Numbered from the stretch's first letter, positions 14,150-26,765 are shown. The stretch is DNA of 64,000 nt from Mangifera indica (GCF_011075055.1 NC_058147.1:7874001-7938000); one strand, 5' to 3'. Notes: generated by a model not told the origin, from the sequence alone. Translations and numbers: made by a program.

Positions 14150-14545
14150 TATTTGAGTGGGGTGCGGAGAGAGATGGTCGAAAAGAAGAGATAGTGCTAA
14201 AAAGAGAGAGACATCACCATAAGAGCGTCAGAGAAGATGATCATTTGTCGAAAAGTGAGACACTGAAAAATTGAAACCCTAGAAAGGAAAATATAATTTT
14301 TCAAAATTTAATCTTAAGAGAAATTATTTGTTTTTAGAGTTTAGAAAAGAAAACGAGATAAAATTTTATTTTTTTAATATCACTAGTTAAATGATAATTT
14401 TACCTTTAAAACTAATCGATTTTGTTAAATTGAATAGTTCATAGATAGATATCTAGGTTTTTCAAACTTAACGGACGAGAGTTTGAGAATACGCTAAACC
14501 TTGAGTGAGAATAAGTCTTTTGAACTAAATTTACATTATTTTCAT
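14150..14545. repeat. half copy of the GGCC-ended MULE-like foldback family
   Basis: The stretch ending CTTGAGTGAGAATAAGTCTT matches the right arm of the element at 43522-44547, including AGTTAAATGAT and the AAACCCTAGAAAG-like block. The left arm is absent or unrecognisable. Confidence 0.5.
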
Positions 14546-16170
14546 CTTGGGAGCCAAATGTAACATAAATAAATAAATGGGGTCAAAAGAAATACAATTT
14601 ACAAGAAGAAATAGTATGTGATATAGCCATGGTGGCCAACAAATAGCTGTTGATTGCAATGAAGAGTAACTACCCAAACACATCTAATATTCTAATACGA
14701 ATCAAATTCTACCCCTAAAAATGACTTACTTTTATGCCATGTATTGAAATTCAAAGGAAAACTTTACGCTTTTGTTATTGTTAATTGCATAGGCAATAAG
14801 ATGTCAAAAAGATACCAATTGAGACCCACCAATATAATAGAAGTCAAATCAACCCATGTGTATGGATAAACTATAATGCCCAACTTATAATTTCATGCTT
14901 GTAAAATTCAAAGCAAATGTGAGCATATACATTGATTCTAAATATTATAGTTTTGTTACGATCCTAATTGTAAAATATACGACAAGAATTTTATATTAAA
15001 AAGTATAAATTTCTAATGTGAGGTTTAAATAACATTAGACTTTTCAATCTTAATAACTAATTTTTAAAGTGTAATTCTCTTAAAATTTATATTATTTAGT
15101 ATTAGAGTCATCATCACGTTTGTTAGCCATAATTACACGGTGTGAGTGATAATGTTAACATTGCAGTGTTCATTTGGGGTTAGAAGGGATTTAGTATACA
15201 TTTAACCTGTTTAGGCGCTAAGGCTACGAAGTGTGATGATATAATTTGTTTTATATATATATTTATATTTATATTTATATTTTTAATCCAATGAACCTGG
15301 CGATAAAAGGTTACCTAAACCTATAATTACGAATCGAATAAATTAAAAATAAATTTTATTCTAATATATCATATTGAAATAACTCAAACATAAATATTTA
15401 CAAATGATTTATGATCTTTCATCACTTAGACAACCACGGAGGTGAATCGGTACGTGTATTTGCTCCACGTAAGTCTACAAAATGTAAAAATAAATATTTA
15501 AAAAATAAATTTCAATACAATATTGAAATTTTTATTGGTTACGTGGTGGAATTACTTAAACATGACGGTGGGGGAAAGTTAATGATGATGCCCTTTTTCG
15601 GAACGAGATGGAGAAATAGATGAGTGGGACCCGGACAGATGGCATCAAATGGACGGTTGTAATATGGGGGAACAAGATTAGTTAAGTTACCACCATCCAT
15701 GTGATCTACGTGGGGAATTTTGGTTCCATACTTGCATCTACGTGGATTTTGGAGCTTTCTATTCTTGCTTTAAATCTCATAGTGCATTGGCACCGCCCAA
15801 TCACAACTCGCCTTGACATCCCAAATGTACAAAGACACCTAAAACTTGAAAAGTTTATGTTCCTTCGTCTCAAGGAATATTGCTTTTGGTGGGTTGATTA
15901 TCAAAAAAAAAAATTTTATTTATCCGTTTTTAAAAAACTTAAATAAGATTTTTATTTTAAAAAATAATAATAATTTACCTTATAGTAATATGTCACCTAA
16001 CCATACATAATTTTTTCTCTTATTTTTCAGAGTTAATTTTAAAAAATTAAGAGATTTAAAATTGATCGATTTAAAATTAGATGGGTTGATTAATTTTTTT
16101 TTTTAATTGGAAAACCACTTTTATATTTAACTATTTCTAATAAAAGTAAGCTATAGTATTTAAACACTAA

Positions 16171-16604
16171 GGGGGCAATTGGTTTTTGTAATATTTTATT
16201 ATCAAAATTGAAATATTACCTTAAAGATAGATTATATATAAAATTACTAGATATAAATTATTACTATATTTGATAAAAATTAATAAATATAAATAATTAT
16301 TGTGTTTAATTATAGATAATAAAATAATATTTTTATTTTATTTTACTTAAATACCTTTGAGTATAATTATTTTAAAATATTTTTATGTTATTTGTTTATC
16401 CTAAAAAAACCAATAAATAAGGATATAATTATAATAAAATGAATATTACATCTAACCAAACACAATAATTATTTATGTTAATCAATTTTTATAAAATTTT
16501 ATCAAATATAGTAATAATTTATGTACAGTAATTTTATATGTAATCTATCTTCAAGGTGGTATTTCAATTTTTGTAATAAAATATTACGTAAATCAAACGC
16601 ACTC
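16171..16604. mobile_element. Tourist-like MITE with about 160-bp terminal inverted repeats
   Basis: 434 bp flanked by TAA on both sides (16168-16170 and 16605-16607). The left arm starts GGGGGCAATTGGTTTTTGTA; the right arm read backwards starts GAGTGCGTTTGATTTACGTA. The arms pair for about 160 bp, including CTTAAAGATAGATTA / CTTGAAGATAGATTA. A TAA target site with GGG..TTTGGTT ends fits PIF/Harbinger Tourist elements. No coding capacity. Confidence 0.75.
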
Positions 16605-16674
16605 TAAAAGTTCAAGATATGACATCTCATAGGCTTTTATTATAAGATAAAATAAAATTATTTATAAATATAAT

Positions 16675-16795
16675 AAAACTATGTGTACAAACAATGAAAT
16701 ATTTTCTTGTGATTAAGTGTTGGTTTATCTTTAATTTTTAACTATTTAATCATATGATAATACGTTATTATTTATGCACATAATATTACTCATAT
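16675..16795. repeat. palindromic MITE (CAATCATATGAT family), partial
   Basis: ATGTGTACAAACAATGAAAT and TTATTTATGCACATAAT lie around TTTATCTTTAATTTTTAA...TAATCATATGATAA, the same layout as 44943-45041 but with degraded ends. Confidence 0.45.
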
Positions 16796-16931
16796 AAATA
16801 AAGTAGAATGGGTTGGTTAGTTCTAGTGACCATATGCTCCAAATCAATGTTGGTTATTTTAGTGTTATTTTTACATGAATGTCTTGTTAGTTGTCGTCTC
16901 CTCGACTTGTTTTATATTTTTGATCATTTTA

Positions 16932-17420
16932 CAGGATGTTTGGTTTAGAGAATATTTTATTATTAAAATTGAAAGATTATCTTAAAAATATATTACATTA
17001 AAAATTATTGGATATAAATTTATTACTATATTTAGTAAAATTGGTATATATAAATAATTATTGTATTTGGTTAAAAGTAATAAAAGAATATTAATATATT
17101 ATTTTATTTATTATATGAAATATAATATAAAAAATATTTTTCATATTATTTATTATTTTAATTAAAATTGTGGGTAATTTTGTCTTAAAAATTTAATAAG
17201 TAAAGATAAAAAAGTAATAATAATTAAAATTATCATGGTAATCTTATAATAGCTAATGCGAATATGGTAATTAGATTACCTTCTATATTATCTGTTACAT
17301 TACCATTAATAATGAAATATTACTAAAATCTTTTATTACTTTGTAAATAAAAAAAGATAATGGAAATAATAAAAGATAGATTACCAAGTTAATCTTTAAA
17401 TTTTCCAACCAAATAGACCC
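16932..17420. mobile_element. Tourist-like MITE, second copy
   Basis: 489 bp flanked by TTA (16929-16931 and 17421-17423). The left end is CAGGATGTTTGGTTTAGAG; the right end read backwards is GGGTCTATTTGGTTGG. Its arms are more diverged than those at 16171-16604 but align with it through AAAGATTATCTTAAA and ATAATTATTGTATTTGG. Confidence 0.65.
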
Positions 17421-17599
17421 TTAGAGTCAAACGGTAGTAGTGGAACTTCTAAAAGTGGAAAGAAATGGTTTTCTGCAATATTATCAGTGCACCCATTATT
17501 TTTATTGGAAAATGTTAAATCCATAGATGTATGGTTAAGAGGGATTAAAGATTTCCCTCATAATCTATTTTTTATTATTTATATTTATAAAAAATAAAA

Positions 17600-18002
17600 G
17601 GTAATTTTTTATTATTAATAGTGTTGTGACAAATAATATAACAACTAATCTAATTACTACTCCACTTTAGGTATTAAAATATTGCTAAAGTAATATTGAT
17701 TTTATTACAACTATATATTTATTTATTAATTGTTTTGGGTAAAAATAATCTAATTTTCAATTAATATAACAAATAATATTAAAAAAATTTTAGAATAATT
17801 ATATCAAATGGTATTTAAGTAAAATAATATACTAGCATTCTTTTATTACCTCTGACCAAACACAATAATTATTTATATTTATCTAGTTTTATCGAATTTG
17901 ATCAAATATAGTAATAATTTATATTCAATAATTTTCAAAGTAATCTATCTTCAAAGAAATTTTTTATTTTGATTATAAAATATTTTCCAAATCAAATACC
18001 CC
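17600..18002. repeat. Tourist-like MITE, third copy; right end defined by TTA, left end approximate
   Basis: The right arm contains CTGACCAAACACAATAATTA, AGTAATCTATCTTCAAAG and the terminal AAATCAAATACCCC, followed by TTA at 18003. The interior shares CTAATCTAATTACTACTCCA-like sequence with the 12.9-13.3 kb copy. Confidence 0.55.
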
Positions 18003-18009
18003 TTAAAAA

Positions 18010-19309
18010 ATATACAAACATAGATCAATCAAATTCAACCTTTTTTATCACATTTCTTCATGAAAGCATATTCATGACTGAAACCCAAAAATAAAGGGGG
18101 AAATTAACAAACATAAACCGATGTTGAAGTATATAAATAATGGGAAATAAAAACACTATAACAAATTTGATAAAAGGTGACGAAAATTTTCATGTTAAAA
18201 AATTAAAAATTAATCCTTAAAAGTAAAACTCAAATATTTCGTCTCTAAATTGAATATTTGTTATAGTGAAAGAAAGAAGTGATTAACTTGTGTTTGAACT
18301 TTAAGACATGTAAACATACACTTATATTAAAATGATATTTGCTCCTTATTTGTAGTTTTGAGATGGTGTATATTTATTTTCAGGATATAACAAACTTTTG
18401 GAAATCTAAAGTGTAGAAACTCCGAAGATTTTTGAGAGAAAATTCTATAAAAATAGAATATCAAGTGAATGAAGTAATAAAATGAGAGCAATATTTTATG
18501 TAGGAATGAAAATGCACCATGATTAGACATTATCAACCATCACACTCATCATGTGATTGGGTCTTTTCGTTGAGACTAAGAGATTGATCTTTTCATCGAA
18601 AACAAAAAGATAAGAGATCGATCTCCTCATTGGTGACAAAGAAATATGGAGAAGGGAGGTCATCGTATATCGACCAACTTTTTAAGGTGAAGCAGGGAGA
18701 TCATATGAGACAAAGATGATTTGGTTTTTGTCTCGACTGAAAAAGGCCAAAGAGGTAAGGGAGAGAGACCGAAGGGAGAGATAAGGTAAGAGGGAGAATG
18801 ATTGATGGCAGGAGACTGCCAATCAACACTAGAAATGAGAGAAACAAACCCTAAAAGGGTATTTGTCACTTTTCAAACATTGAATAAAGAGAAAATTATA
18901 AATTTTTTAAATATAAGAAAGAAAATGTAATAAACTTAATTTTTTTATTAAATAAGATTACGATTTTTTTGATATATTTTAGTAAAAAATTAAATAAAAT
19001 CAATGAAAATTTCTTAATTTTTAGTAAATGTCAAACCTTCTATAATCTAGGTGTTATAAATAAATAAATCATGCATAAGTCAAGCACATAGTGTATTTTT
19101 TTCATTTAAGATAATGATTAGCTCATGAAAAAAGAAAAAAAAAATTACAATAAATTAAATATAGTGGACATAATTGATGTATCTCATATGATTAATATTA
19201 TATACACTTATTTTGGATATATAAATATATGCATATTATATATATCATCACATGATTGAATGTTATTTTATCTCTAATTTAAAATTATCTAATCATATAA
19301 TGACACATA

Positions 19310-19395
<86 letters not shown>

Positions 19396-19880
19396 GTACG
19401 TAAAGTGTATATACATAATTTTATTAATCTAATAATTAATATATTATGAAAAACATGGTTTAATCATCTAAATGTATAAACACTTTACGTAGACATATTT
19501 TAATTAACTCCAATGGTTTAAATTATGTTATTAAAATGAGTAATATTATATGTATCAATTTTTTGATATATATATAATGTATTATTATATGATTAAGTAT
19601 TATTTTATCTTTAATTCAAAATCATCTAATTACTCGATGACACTTATTAAATATGTACTTATTTATGGATACTCATAATTTTGTTGTGTTAAAATTTGGT
19701 ATAAGAATAGGTTTTTGTATTTTTAACTAAATCTTACTAAATTATGAAATAAAAAATAAACGGTTAAAAATTTAAGTAAATACTTTAATTTAAATAAGTT
19801 AAAATATGTTTAAGTGAATTGATTATTTAGATAAAAAACAAAAAAAAAATCTCATGAAAATTTATGATAAATGTTATAGA
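18010..19880. other. AT-rich intergenic stretch with microsatellites and palindromic MITE pieces
   Basis: No gene. 18540-18880 resembles the interior of the GGCC-ended foldback elements (GAGATTGATC, ACCCTAAAAGG, CACTTTTCAAAC). 19200-19425 and 19545-19685 carry CATGATTGAATGTTATTTTA-type cores of the palindromic family; the first has a long microsatellite in one arm. Confidence 0.5.
19308..19391. repeat. compound (AAAT)n (AT)n microsatellite
   Basis: About ten AAAT units run directly into more than twenty AT units. It sits in one arm of a palindromic MITE. Confidence 0.95.
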
Positions 19881-19889
19881 ACTTCAACT

Positions 19890-20219
19890 AGGGTTGGACT
19901 CGAACCGAACCTACTCAAGCTTAGCTCGAATGAGTCTGAAACGAGTCAGCCCTATAAGAGCTCGGTCGAGCTTGAGCTGCTTGCCAAATTTTTTAATTAA
20001 AAATTTTGATACAAAACAACGTCGTTTTGACCAATATGTATAAAAACGATGTTGTTTAATAACAAAAAACGAGCCGAACCGAATTCAAGCCAAGTTCGAG
20101 CTTGGCTTTCACGAGCTTGACGAGCTCGAGCTCAACTATATGTAAATTAAGCTGAACTTAGTTATATGTAAATCAAACCAAGCTCGAGTTTGAGCTCGAT
20201 TCGATTCGAATCCAACTCT
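19890..20219. mobile_element. 330-bp inverted-repeat element with exact 10-bp target-site duplication
   Basis: Flanked by AACTTCAACT at 19880-19889 and again at 20220-20229. The ends are AGGGTTGGACTCGAACCGAA and TTCGATTCGAATCCAACTCT. The interior is rich in GAGCTCGAG/CTTGGCTTG words and holds two ACGTCGTTT/ACGATGTTG segments. A 9-10-bp duplication fits Mutator-like elements. No coding capacity. It lies about 280 bp upstream of the RLSB-like start codon. Confidence 0.75.
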
Positions 20220-20261
20220 AACTTCAACTAATTCTTTTTAAAGATTTTCAAATGATACAAA

Positions 20262-20385
20262 TGGGCTTCTCAATTTGGTCCTAAAATGCTTAGGCCTAAA
20301 TTGAGATCCCCTTTTGTGAGTCATATTTTGGGCCTAAAAGCTTATTTAAACCTAAATCAGGCCTAAAAAGCCCATGGAAGGCCCA
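20262..20385 (+). promoter_or_regulatory. promoter cluster of four site II (TGGGCY) elements upstream of the RLSB-like gene
   Basis: TGGGCT at 20262, TGGGCC at 20329, and the reverse forms AGCCCA at 20369 and GGCCCA at 20380, within 240 bp of the coding start. Site II motifs bind TCP factors and are typical of plant genes for translation and organelle biogenesis, which fits an S1-domain plastid protein. Binding is inferred. Confidence 0.5.
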
Positions 20386-20419
20386 TTAAAGAAGCCCGAT
20401 TCATTTCTTACCTTAAAAA

Positions 20420-20491
20420 ATGAAAGATAAAGCAAAGCAGGAAGCGGCGATGGTTCTCTGTGGACAAAAGCTAATGAGTTGCCCACGGTAA
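20420..20491 (+). other. upstream ORF in the probable RLSB-like leader (23 codons)
   Basis: ATG at 20420 opens a frame that includes a second in-frame ATG at 20450 and ends TAA at 20489-20491, six bases before the main ATG at 20498. If transcription starts left of 20420, most ribosomes would meet it first. The transcript start is not known, so this is conditional. Confidence 0.45.
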
Positions 20492-20497
20492 GAGAAG

Positions 20498-23400
20498 ATG
20501 CAAACTCTTCAACATTGTAAGTCTCTAACTTTTCTTCACAATTTCAGTTTTCTGCACTGCAACGAAGTTAAGAAGAAGCCCTCTCTGAAAGTTCACTCCT
20601 TTTCCACACTTTGGTCATCTAAAACCCTTCTGTTTAAGTCTAGTTTTGGGGTTTTGGGAAGTGCCCTGATTGGATTTTGCTCTCAGAATGATGGCTTTGA
20701 TGGTTTTTCAAGTACCCAATTGTCTGGAAAGATTGAAAGCGATGGAAATTTTGAGAGTGACGAACTTGAACTTTTGAATAAGCCTAGTCATGTAGCTGTA
20801 GATGATAACGGGCTTTTTTCTGAAGTTGAGAAAGAAGTTGAAAAACCTGATAAAGAAGAGGCTATAAAGCCATTTTTGAAGTTCCTTAAGCCTAGAGAGC
20901 CAGTGGAGGATGTGGAAGATAAGGGAAGTGAGTTGGGAGTTGATACTGAGAATGTTATTGTGGATGATAATGTGGACGGAGATAAAAAGATTAATGTGGA
21001 GTATTATGAACCAAAACGAGGTGACTTTGTTGTTGGTGTTGTGGTTTCTGGCAATGAGAATAGGCTTGATGTGAATGTTGGTGCAGACTTGTTAGGTACA
21101 ATGTTGACAAAGGAAGTGTTGCCTTTATATGAAAAAGAGATGGATTTCTTGTTATGTGATTTGGAGAAGGATGCTGACGAGTTTATGGTTCGAGGGAAGA
21201 TGGGAATTGTTAAGAATGATGATGCCATGAGTGGGGGCTCAGGGCCGGGACGGCCTGTTGTGGAGACTGGAACTGTTTTGTTGGCTGAGGTTCTTGGGAG
21301 GACTCTCAGTGGTCGGCCATTGCTTTCAACTAGACGGTTTTTTCGAAAGTTGGCTTGGCATCGAGTGAGGCAGGTTCTTTTCTTGCTTTTTTCTGTTTGG
21401 TTTGGTGGATTTGTTAAATTTGATACAGAACTTATAACGCTGTTTATTACTTTTTATTGATACTCTATAGAAAATGTGTTGTTTTAGAATGTTGTAAATT
21501 GTATGAGGTATTTTAAGTTCAATTTCATTTCAAAGCATTAATAGTTGGATATTTTTTATCTGCTACATGAAAATGCATATATATTTCAGTTCTCTTTGCA
21601 AGTATTTTAGCTGCAAGCATTAAAGTTCCAGTAAATGCTATGATTTCTGGTTGGTAATCCAAATTTTACCAAGCGATTTGGAGTATTTTTGATGAATTTG
21701 CAAGACTTGGACAGATAAAGCAACTCAATGAACCTATCGAGGTTAAAATTACGGAGTGGAATACTGGTGGTCTTCTTACAAGAATTGAGGTTGGTTGTTA
21801 TATTTTGTATGTTTGTTCATTTCATGCACGTCTCTGTCAAGTGTTGATTGTTTTCAGATTTATATTTTCAGGGTTTACGAGCTTTCCTTCCCAAAGTTGA
21901 GCTTCTGAATAGAGTTAACAGCTTCACTGAGTTGAAAGAAAATGTTAGTTGAAACTCTTTGGAATCATTTATGATGTAACTCTACTTGGTTGGTTTTGAT
22001 CTTTGTATGTACAGGGGAGGCTTTTACCATGAATAATGATTATTGTCATGCATCAATTTAAACCCTTTGAAATACATGTTACATTAACAGTCTTCAGATG
22101 TTAGAGTTGCACTATGTTATATTATCTAAAAATTCATAAGAAATCACTTATAGTTAACACGTTACCTAGGACTCCTTAACTGTACTGATTTTTTAAATTT
22201 AACTTCGAAGCCTTCTTTATGTTTATTTTCCAGTTGATTCTTTTTAACTGATTATATATTTATTTTTCATTTGTTTTCTTGATATTGTAGGTGGGGCGCC
22301 GAATCAATGTGCTAATAACTCGAATAAATGAAGACACTAATGACTTAATACTAAGTGAGCGGGAAGCTTGGGTCAGTTTTAGTGTGGCACTGATGTTGTT
22401 CTTTCTCTTGCTGTTGGTTTAGTATTCTTTGGTTTCTTGGGAAGAAAAGAAGGCCTTCTGAATTTACCATATATTTTGCAGGCATTGATACATCTTAAGG
22501 AGGGAACACTTTTAGATGGAACTGTTAAAAAAATCTTTCCATATGGAGCTCAAATAAGGATAGGTGACACAAATCGAAGGTGAGTAGAAAATGCGTTTTA
22601 GTTAGCAAGCATATATAGTCCATTGCTTAAAGAAAATACTTGAGAAAACATGAATTTAGACAAAGCTTATATGAAAACGGTGAGGACTGGAATAAATAAA
22701 AATAAAACGTTAGGTAATCCACTTGTCTGCAAAATAGGAACGTAGTGTCATGTAGCACCAACAAAAGGAAAAGGAAAGTTTAAGGGAGAGATTAGATAAT
22801 GAATGTCAAAAATGAGGCAAGAAAGAAAAACATGTGCTGTTGTGTTTAATTTGACTTTGTTGGAGTTTATTTTGTGCACCAAAAAGGAATATAAAATGGT
22901 TTGATTGAGAGAAATGGATAAAACATAGTTGTGAAGAAACAAAAGAAGCGGTTCTTACATTGACCTTAGGTGAAATTTTTGTGCACATATGCTTCAAATT
23001 CAAACATTTCCCAGTACTATTGATTGGATGGGATGAAATTATAACTAAATGGTCTGCCAAATCAGGAAAAAATGAAGAAAAGAGGTGATGACTGAATGAC
23101 ATAAGAATATAAAGTGTAAATCATGTTGTACTTTGCCCTATGGACCTCATAATTTTAGAATGTGCATCTGTTGAAATCAATGAATTTTCTCTCTTATAAA
23201 AGTTTTGCTGTAAAAGATGATTTTAGGATTCTGCAGAATTGTCTGTATTCTTTCCTTTAGTTGGTCAAAGTTTCATGTGCATGCCCTTTCTGGTCATATG
23301 CAAGTATCAAGTATATACTTACCCATGATTTTCTGTGCAGGTCAATGCTAAGTAGCTTTAGCTATTCTGATCTTTTTCATAAATTTCATTAGACATTGGC

Positions 23401-24397
23401 TGTTGGTGTCCTTTTGCCTTTATTGAATTAATGTTGAAAAAATGTCCTAATTTTTTCAATGATTTTCAGTGGACTGCTTCATGTTTCAAATATGAGCCGC
23501 ACCCGAGTTACTTCTGTTAGTGACTTACTTAAGGAGGATGAGAAGGTCAAAGTTCTTGTTGTGAAGTCACTGTTCCCTGACAAAATAGCTCTCAGGTGAT
23601 TGACGCATGACTTGCTTGGTTTTGAATCTTTATCATGCATGCTTGATGCATCCAATATCTTGTTAAATAATACTTGTTTGTTGAATTCCCATCTTATTCA
23701 TAAGTTCTACTTCACATTGTTGTATGCATCTGGTTCATACTATCTATTGTGATGTCCCATTCTTCAAGATAGCCTTTTGTGCGTTAGTTTTCAATATTAA
23801 GGACAACAAAAGCATCAAATTCGTCTGATCATAAGGCTCCTTTAATATTTCCAATTACTTCTTTATCTACATTAAATAATTTCTATCAATTAGGTTTATT
23901 ATTTTTTGATGTGTGTACACTATTACGAGGTTTTATGATTTACTATTGTATTTATTAAGGGACTCTTATTCTTTTAATATTATTGTAGTATTTGAGATTT
24001 AAGACTCCGAAGACTTGATTGTGTGAGACCAACATTTTGGTTATGTTGCAGTATTGCTGACCTTGAAAGTGAGCCTGGCCTATTTGTATCAAACAAAGAG
24101 GTACATGTAGCTTTCTTCTTCACCCTTATTTTATTTTTTGTGTATAAGGGATGCCTTCTTTATTTGATTTAGGAGAGCTTAACTGATATGATTGCATATT
24201 CTTTTTGAAAGAGAGTATTTTCTGAAGCCGAAGAGATGGCAAAGAAGTACCGGCAGAAACTACCCGCTGTTTCAGCAAGTCCCCATTCAGAGCCCCTTCC
24301 AACTGACACTATACCTTTCGATAATGAAGCAAGTTTGTGTGCGAATTGGAAGTGGTTCAAATTTGAGAATGAAAAAATGAATCAGATCAACCCATAA
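20498..24397 (+). CDS. RLSB: chloroplast S1 RNA-binding domain protein (RLSB/PDE338-like), 8 exons, 520 aa
   Basis: Exons 20498-21373, 21715-21789, 21872-21943, 22291-22371, 22482-22579, 23470-23595, 24052-24100 and 24212-24397 total 1,563 nt with matching phases and GT-AG borders. The first ~60 residues are Ser/basic-rich and low in acidic residues, like a plastid transit peptide. An acidic region follows, then three S1-like segments: KRGDFVVGVVVSGNENRLDV (about 170), EPIEVKITEWNTGGLL (about 297) and the best S1 fold, GTLLDGTVKKIFPYGAQIRI to LFPDKIALS (about 374-443). The tail has VFSEAEEMAKKY and ends in NWKWFKFEN. Arabidopsis PDE338/RLSB and its maize counterpart bind rbcL mRNA in the chloroplast and support Rubisco large-subunit expression. 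Fit to the family is end to end. No lesions seen. Confidence 0.92.
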
Positions 24398-24399
24398 GC

Positions 24400-26760
24400 T
24401 TGCATTTTTAAGCTCTCAAACTGGGAAAAGAGAGGACCTACACCCTTATTTCGCCCTCTGCGCAAAGGCATGTGCACAATGTGTGATGCAATGACTAAGA
24501 ATCTTGTATTAGGCCATTGATCTCTTGGAGTATCAGAAATCAATTTTATTAGGCCAATAAATGCTGGTTCAAGGTTAGAATCAATGGGAAAATCAATAGA
24601 AACAAAAGGCATGTACTTATTCCAGCCCAAGCATAAACAGCTTTGTTGAATCAGTTGTTTTACATGTGTAGTATTATTTGTACACATCGACTAATTTTAA
24701 GATTTTTCATTTAAATCACTATCTTTAATTTAAAAAAAAAAATCAAAACCCAAGTCTTAGCCTTAACCATTCTCAAATCCATAATTGTTCCATCAAATTA
24801 TTCCAACTTACTATTAATATCTCTCAAAATTTTTTTTAATAATTTAATTTCTCTATCAAATTATTCTAATCTACTATTAATAAAACACACAATATAATAG
24901 ACTTGATAATTCATGTCATCGGATTGTGTTGTGTCATGTCAATTCATGTTTTATTGAAAAGATCTTCAACTCTAACCTGACTTAAGTTAGAATTGTGTAA
25001 AAAATTTTTAATCCTAACCTAATCTATCATATTCGAGTTGACCTGACTCAATCTAAAATTATCTATTGTTTTTAATTTTTAAAATGTTTTTACCGTTTTA
25101 ATTTAATCACCAAATTACCCGAACCTGCAATTAATAAAACACATAGTATGACATTTTATCTTGTTTATAAATAGTTTAAAAATTATATACTAAGTCCTTA
25201 AAAATGTGTCAATAATCTAATTACCCAAATCACATTCTTACTACTTAATAATAAAATAAAATAAAATATTTAAACAAAAATAAAAAAATGAGTAATTACA
25301 ATTACATAAATTATTACAATATGCAGTTTGTATAGATTTTAGCTATCGTTGATATTATCTTTTAACATTTATATAATTTATCATTAAAACTATATATACA
25401 CATTTTTTATATATAATTTAGATACACAGATGATGTGTCATCATGTGATTAGCTTATTTTAAATTAAAAATAAAATAACACCCAATCACATAATAACACA
25501 TCATTTGTATACTCAAATTGTGTGTTAAAAGTGTGTACACATCACATTGCTCATTTTTTTATTTCTAACAAATTCTATTAATGTAACATTTTTCAAAAAC
25601 ATTCGAGTTAATTCGTATCATATCGTATTAGGTTACTTTTATGTGAGCCATAACACTATCCAATTTAATTTCGAATCGTGTCAGGTTGATTTGAAATAAA
25701 TTTTGTGTCAAAAAAATTTAACCCTAACCCAATTTTTTTCGTGTCATGTTAAAAATTGTTAGCTCTACAATTAATATTTTGTTTTGTTTATAAATGCTCT
25801 AAAAATTACATATTAAGATTTTTAAAGCATATCAATAATCTGACTAACCGAATGACATTCTTACTACTTAATAATAAAATAAAATATAAATAAAAATAAA
25901 AAATAATGTTAGTAATTACAATTATATGATATATAACTATATAAAATCCGTAAAGATTTTAATTACTATTGATATTGTCTTTCAACATTTTTATAATTTT
26001 TCCCTAACAAATTCTATTAAAATAACACTTCTCTAAGATATTTGAGTCAATTTGGGTCATGTAGAGTTACTTTCGTGTGAACCCTAATACTATTTGATTT
26101 AATTTCAAATCGTGTTGAGTTAACCCGAAATAAATTATATATATATAAAAAAAACTTAATCCTAATACGATGTTTTTATGTTATATCGTATCGAATTAAC
26201 AGATCGTATTGAAAATTATCGCTCTAGTTTGGATGGGAAATATAGTTGGGGGCATTTTATAATTTAAAAACTTTGAAACATAAATCATGGTTTTGCTTTT
26301 ATAATGGGAACAAAATCTTTTGCCTTGGAGTTAAAGATTGAAGCAGGATTCCAGAAAATATGTCTTCAAATATCAAACATTTTTTTGTTGTTTGTAGGAG
26401 TAGAAAGCTATTGCCAAAGCCTATCCTTCTACTATTATATCAATGGATTTCATAAAATAATTGGGCTGCGCCTGCACCTCATTTTTATGTAGCATTTTCT
26501 TCTTTTGTCTTCTTTACTTTTATTTATTTATTTATTTATTATAATAATAACAGATAAAAAAACATTACCATATATAATATATGCTTGCTACATAGAATGC
26601 CCTATACCAATTAGGGTTTTGGGGCTCCATGAATTTAAAACCAAAGTCAGTCTTTGTTTTAGACAGAAAAATTTAAAACTGTCGGTGATTAATTGATCAT
26701 TCACATGTTTACCTAGATTTCTAGAGTTGGGACTTTTTTAAACCTTAATTAATTTTATAA
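24400..26760. other. intergenic, diverged tandem copies of a dispersed repeat
   Basis: 25110-25765 and 25765-26225 are diverged direct copies (shared CATTCTTACTACTTAATAAT, CAAATTCTATTAA and AATTTCNAATCGTGT blocks), with a possible third fragment at 24880-25110. The first copy is interrupted by a palindromic MITE at 25391-25555. The short frames at 26304 and 26505 show no recognisable protein. Confidence 0.55.
25391..25555. mobile_element. palindromic MITE nested in a tandem repeat copy
   Basis: The arms TATATACACATTTTTTATAT and GTGTGTTAAAAGTGTGTACA surround GATGATGTGTCATCATGTGA and CAATCACATAATAACACATC. Its empty site is visible in the sister repeat copy near 25990. Confidence 0.6.
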
Positions 26761-26765
26761 TAAAA

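Larger units (their letters stand above)
12260..16100. other. AT-rich intergenic region with degraded transposon pieces
   Basis: No gene supported. It includes the right end of a Tourist-like element ending at 13340 before a TAA, a half copy of the GGCC-ended foldback family at 14150-14545, and a less AT-rich island at 15400-15870. The short open frames at 15411 and 15701 have no recognisable protein. Confidence 0.6.

Noticed and set aside
20498..21460. RLSB-like exon 1 frame extended to 21460
   Set aside because: After HRVRQ the frame enters an intron at a GTTCTT donor (21374); the next exon at 21715 continues the family sequence in phase.
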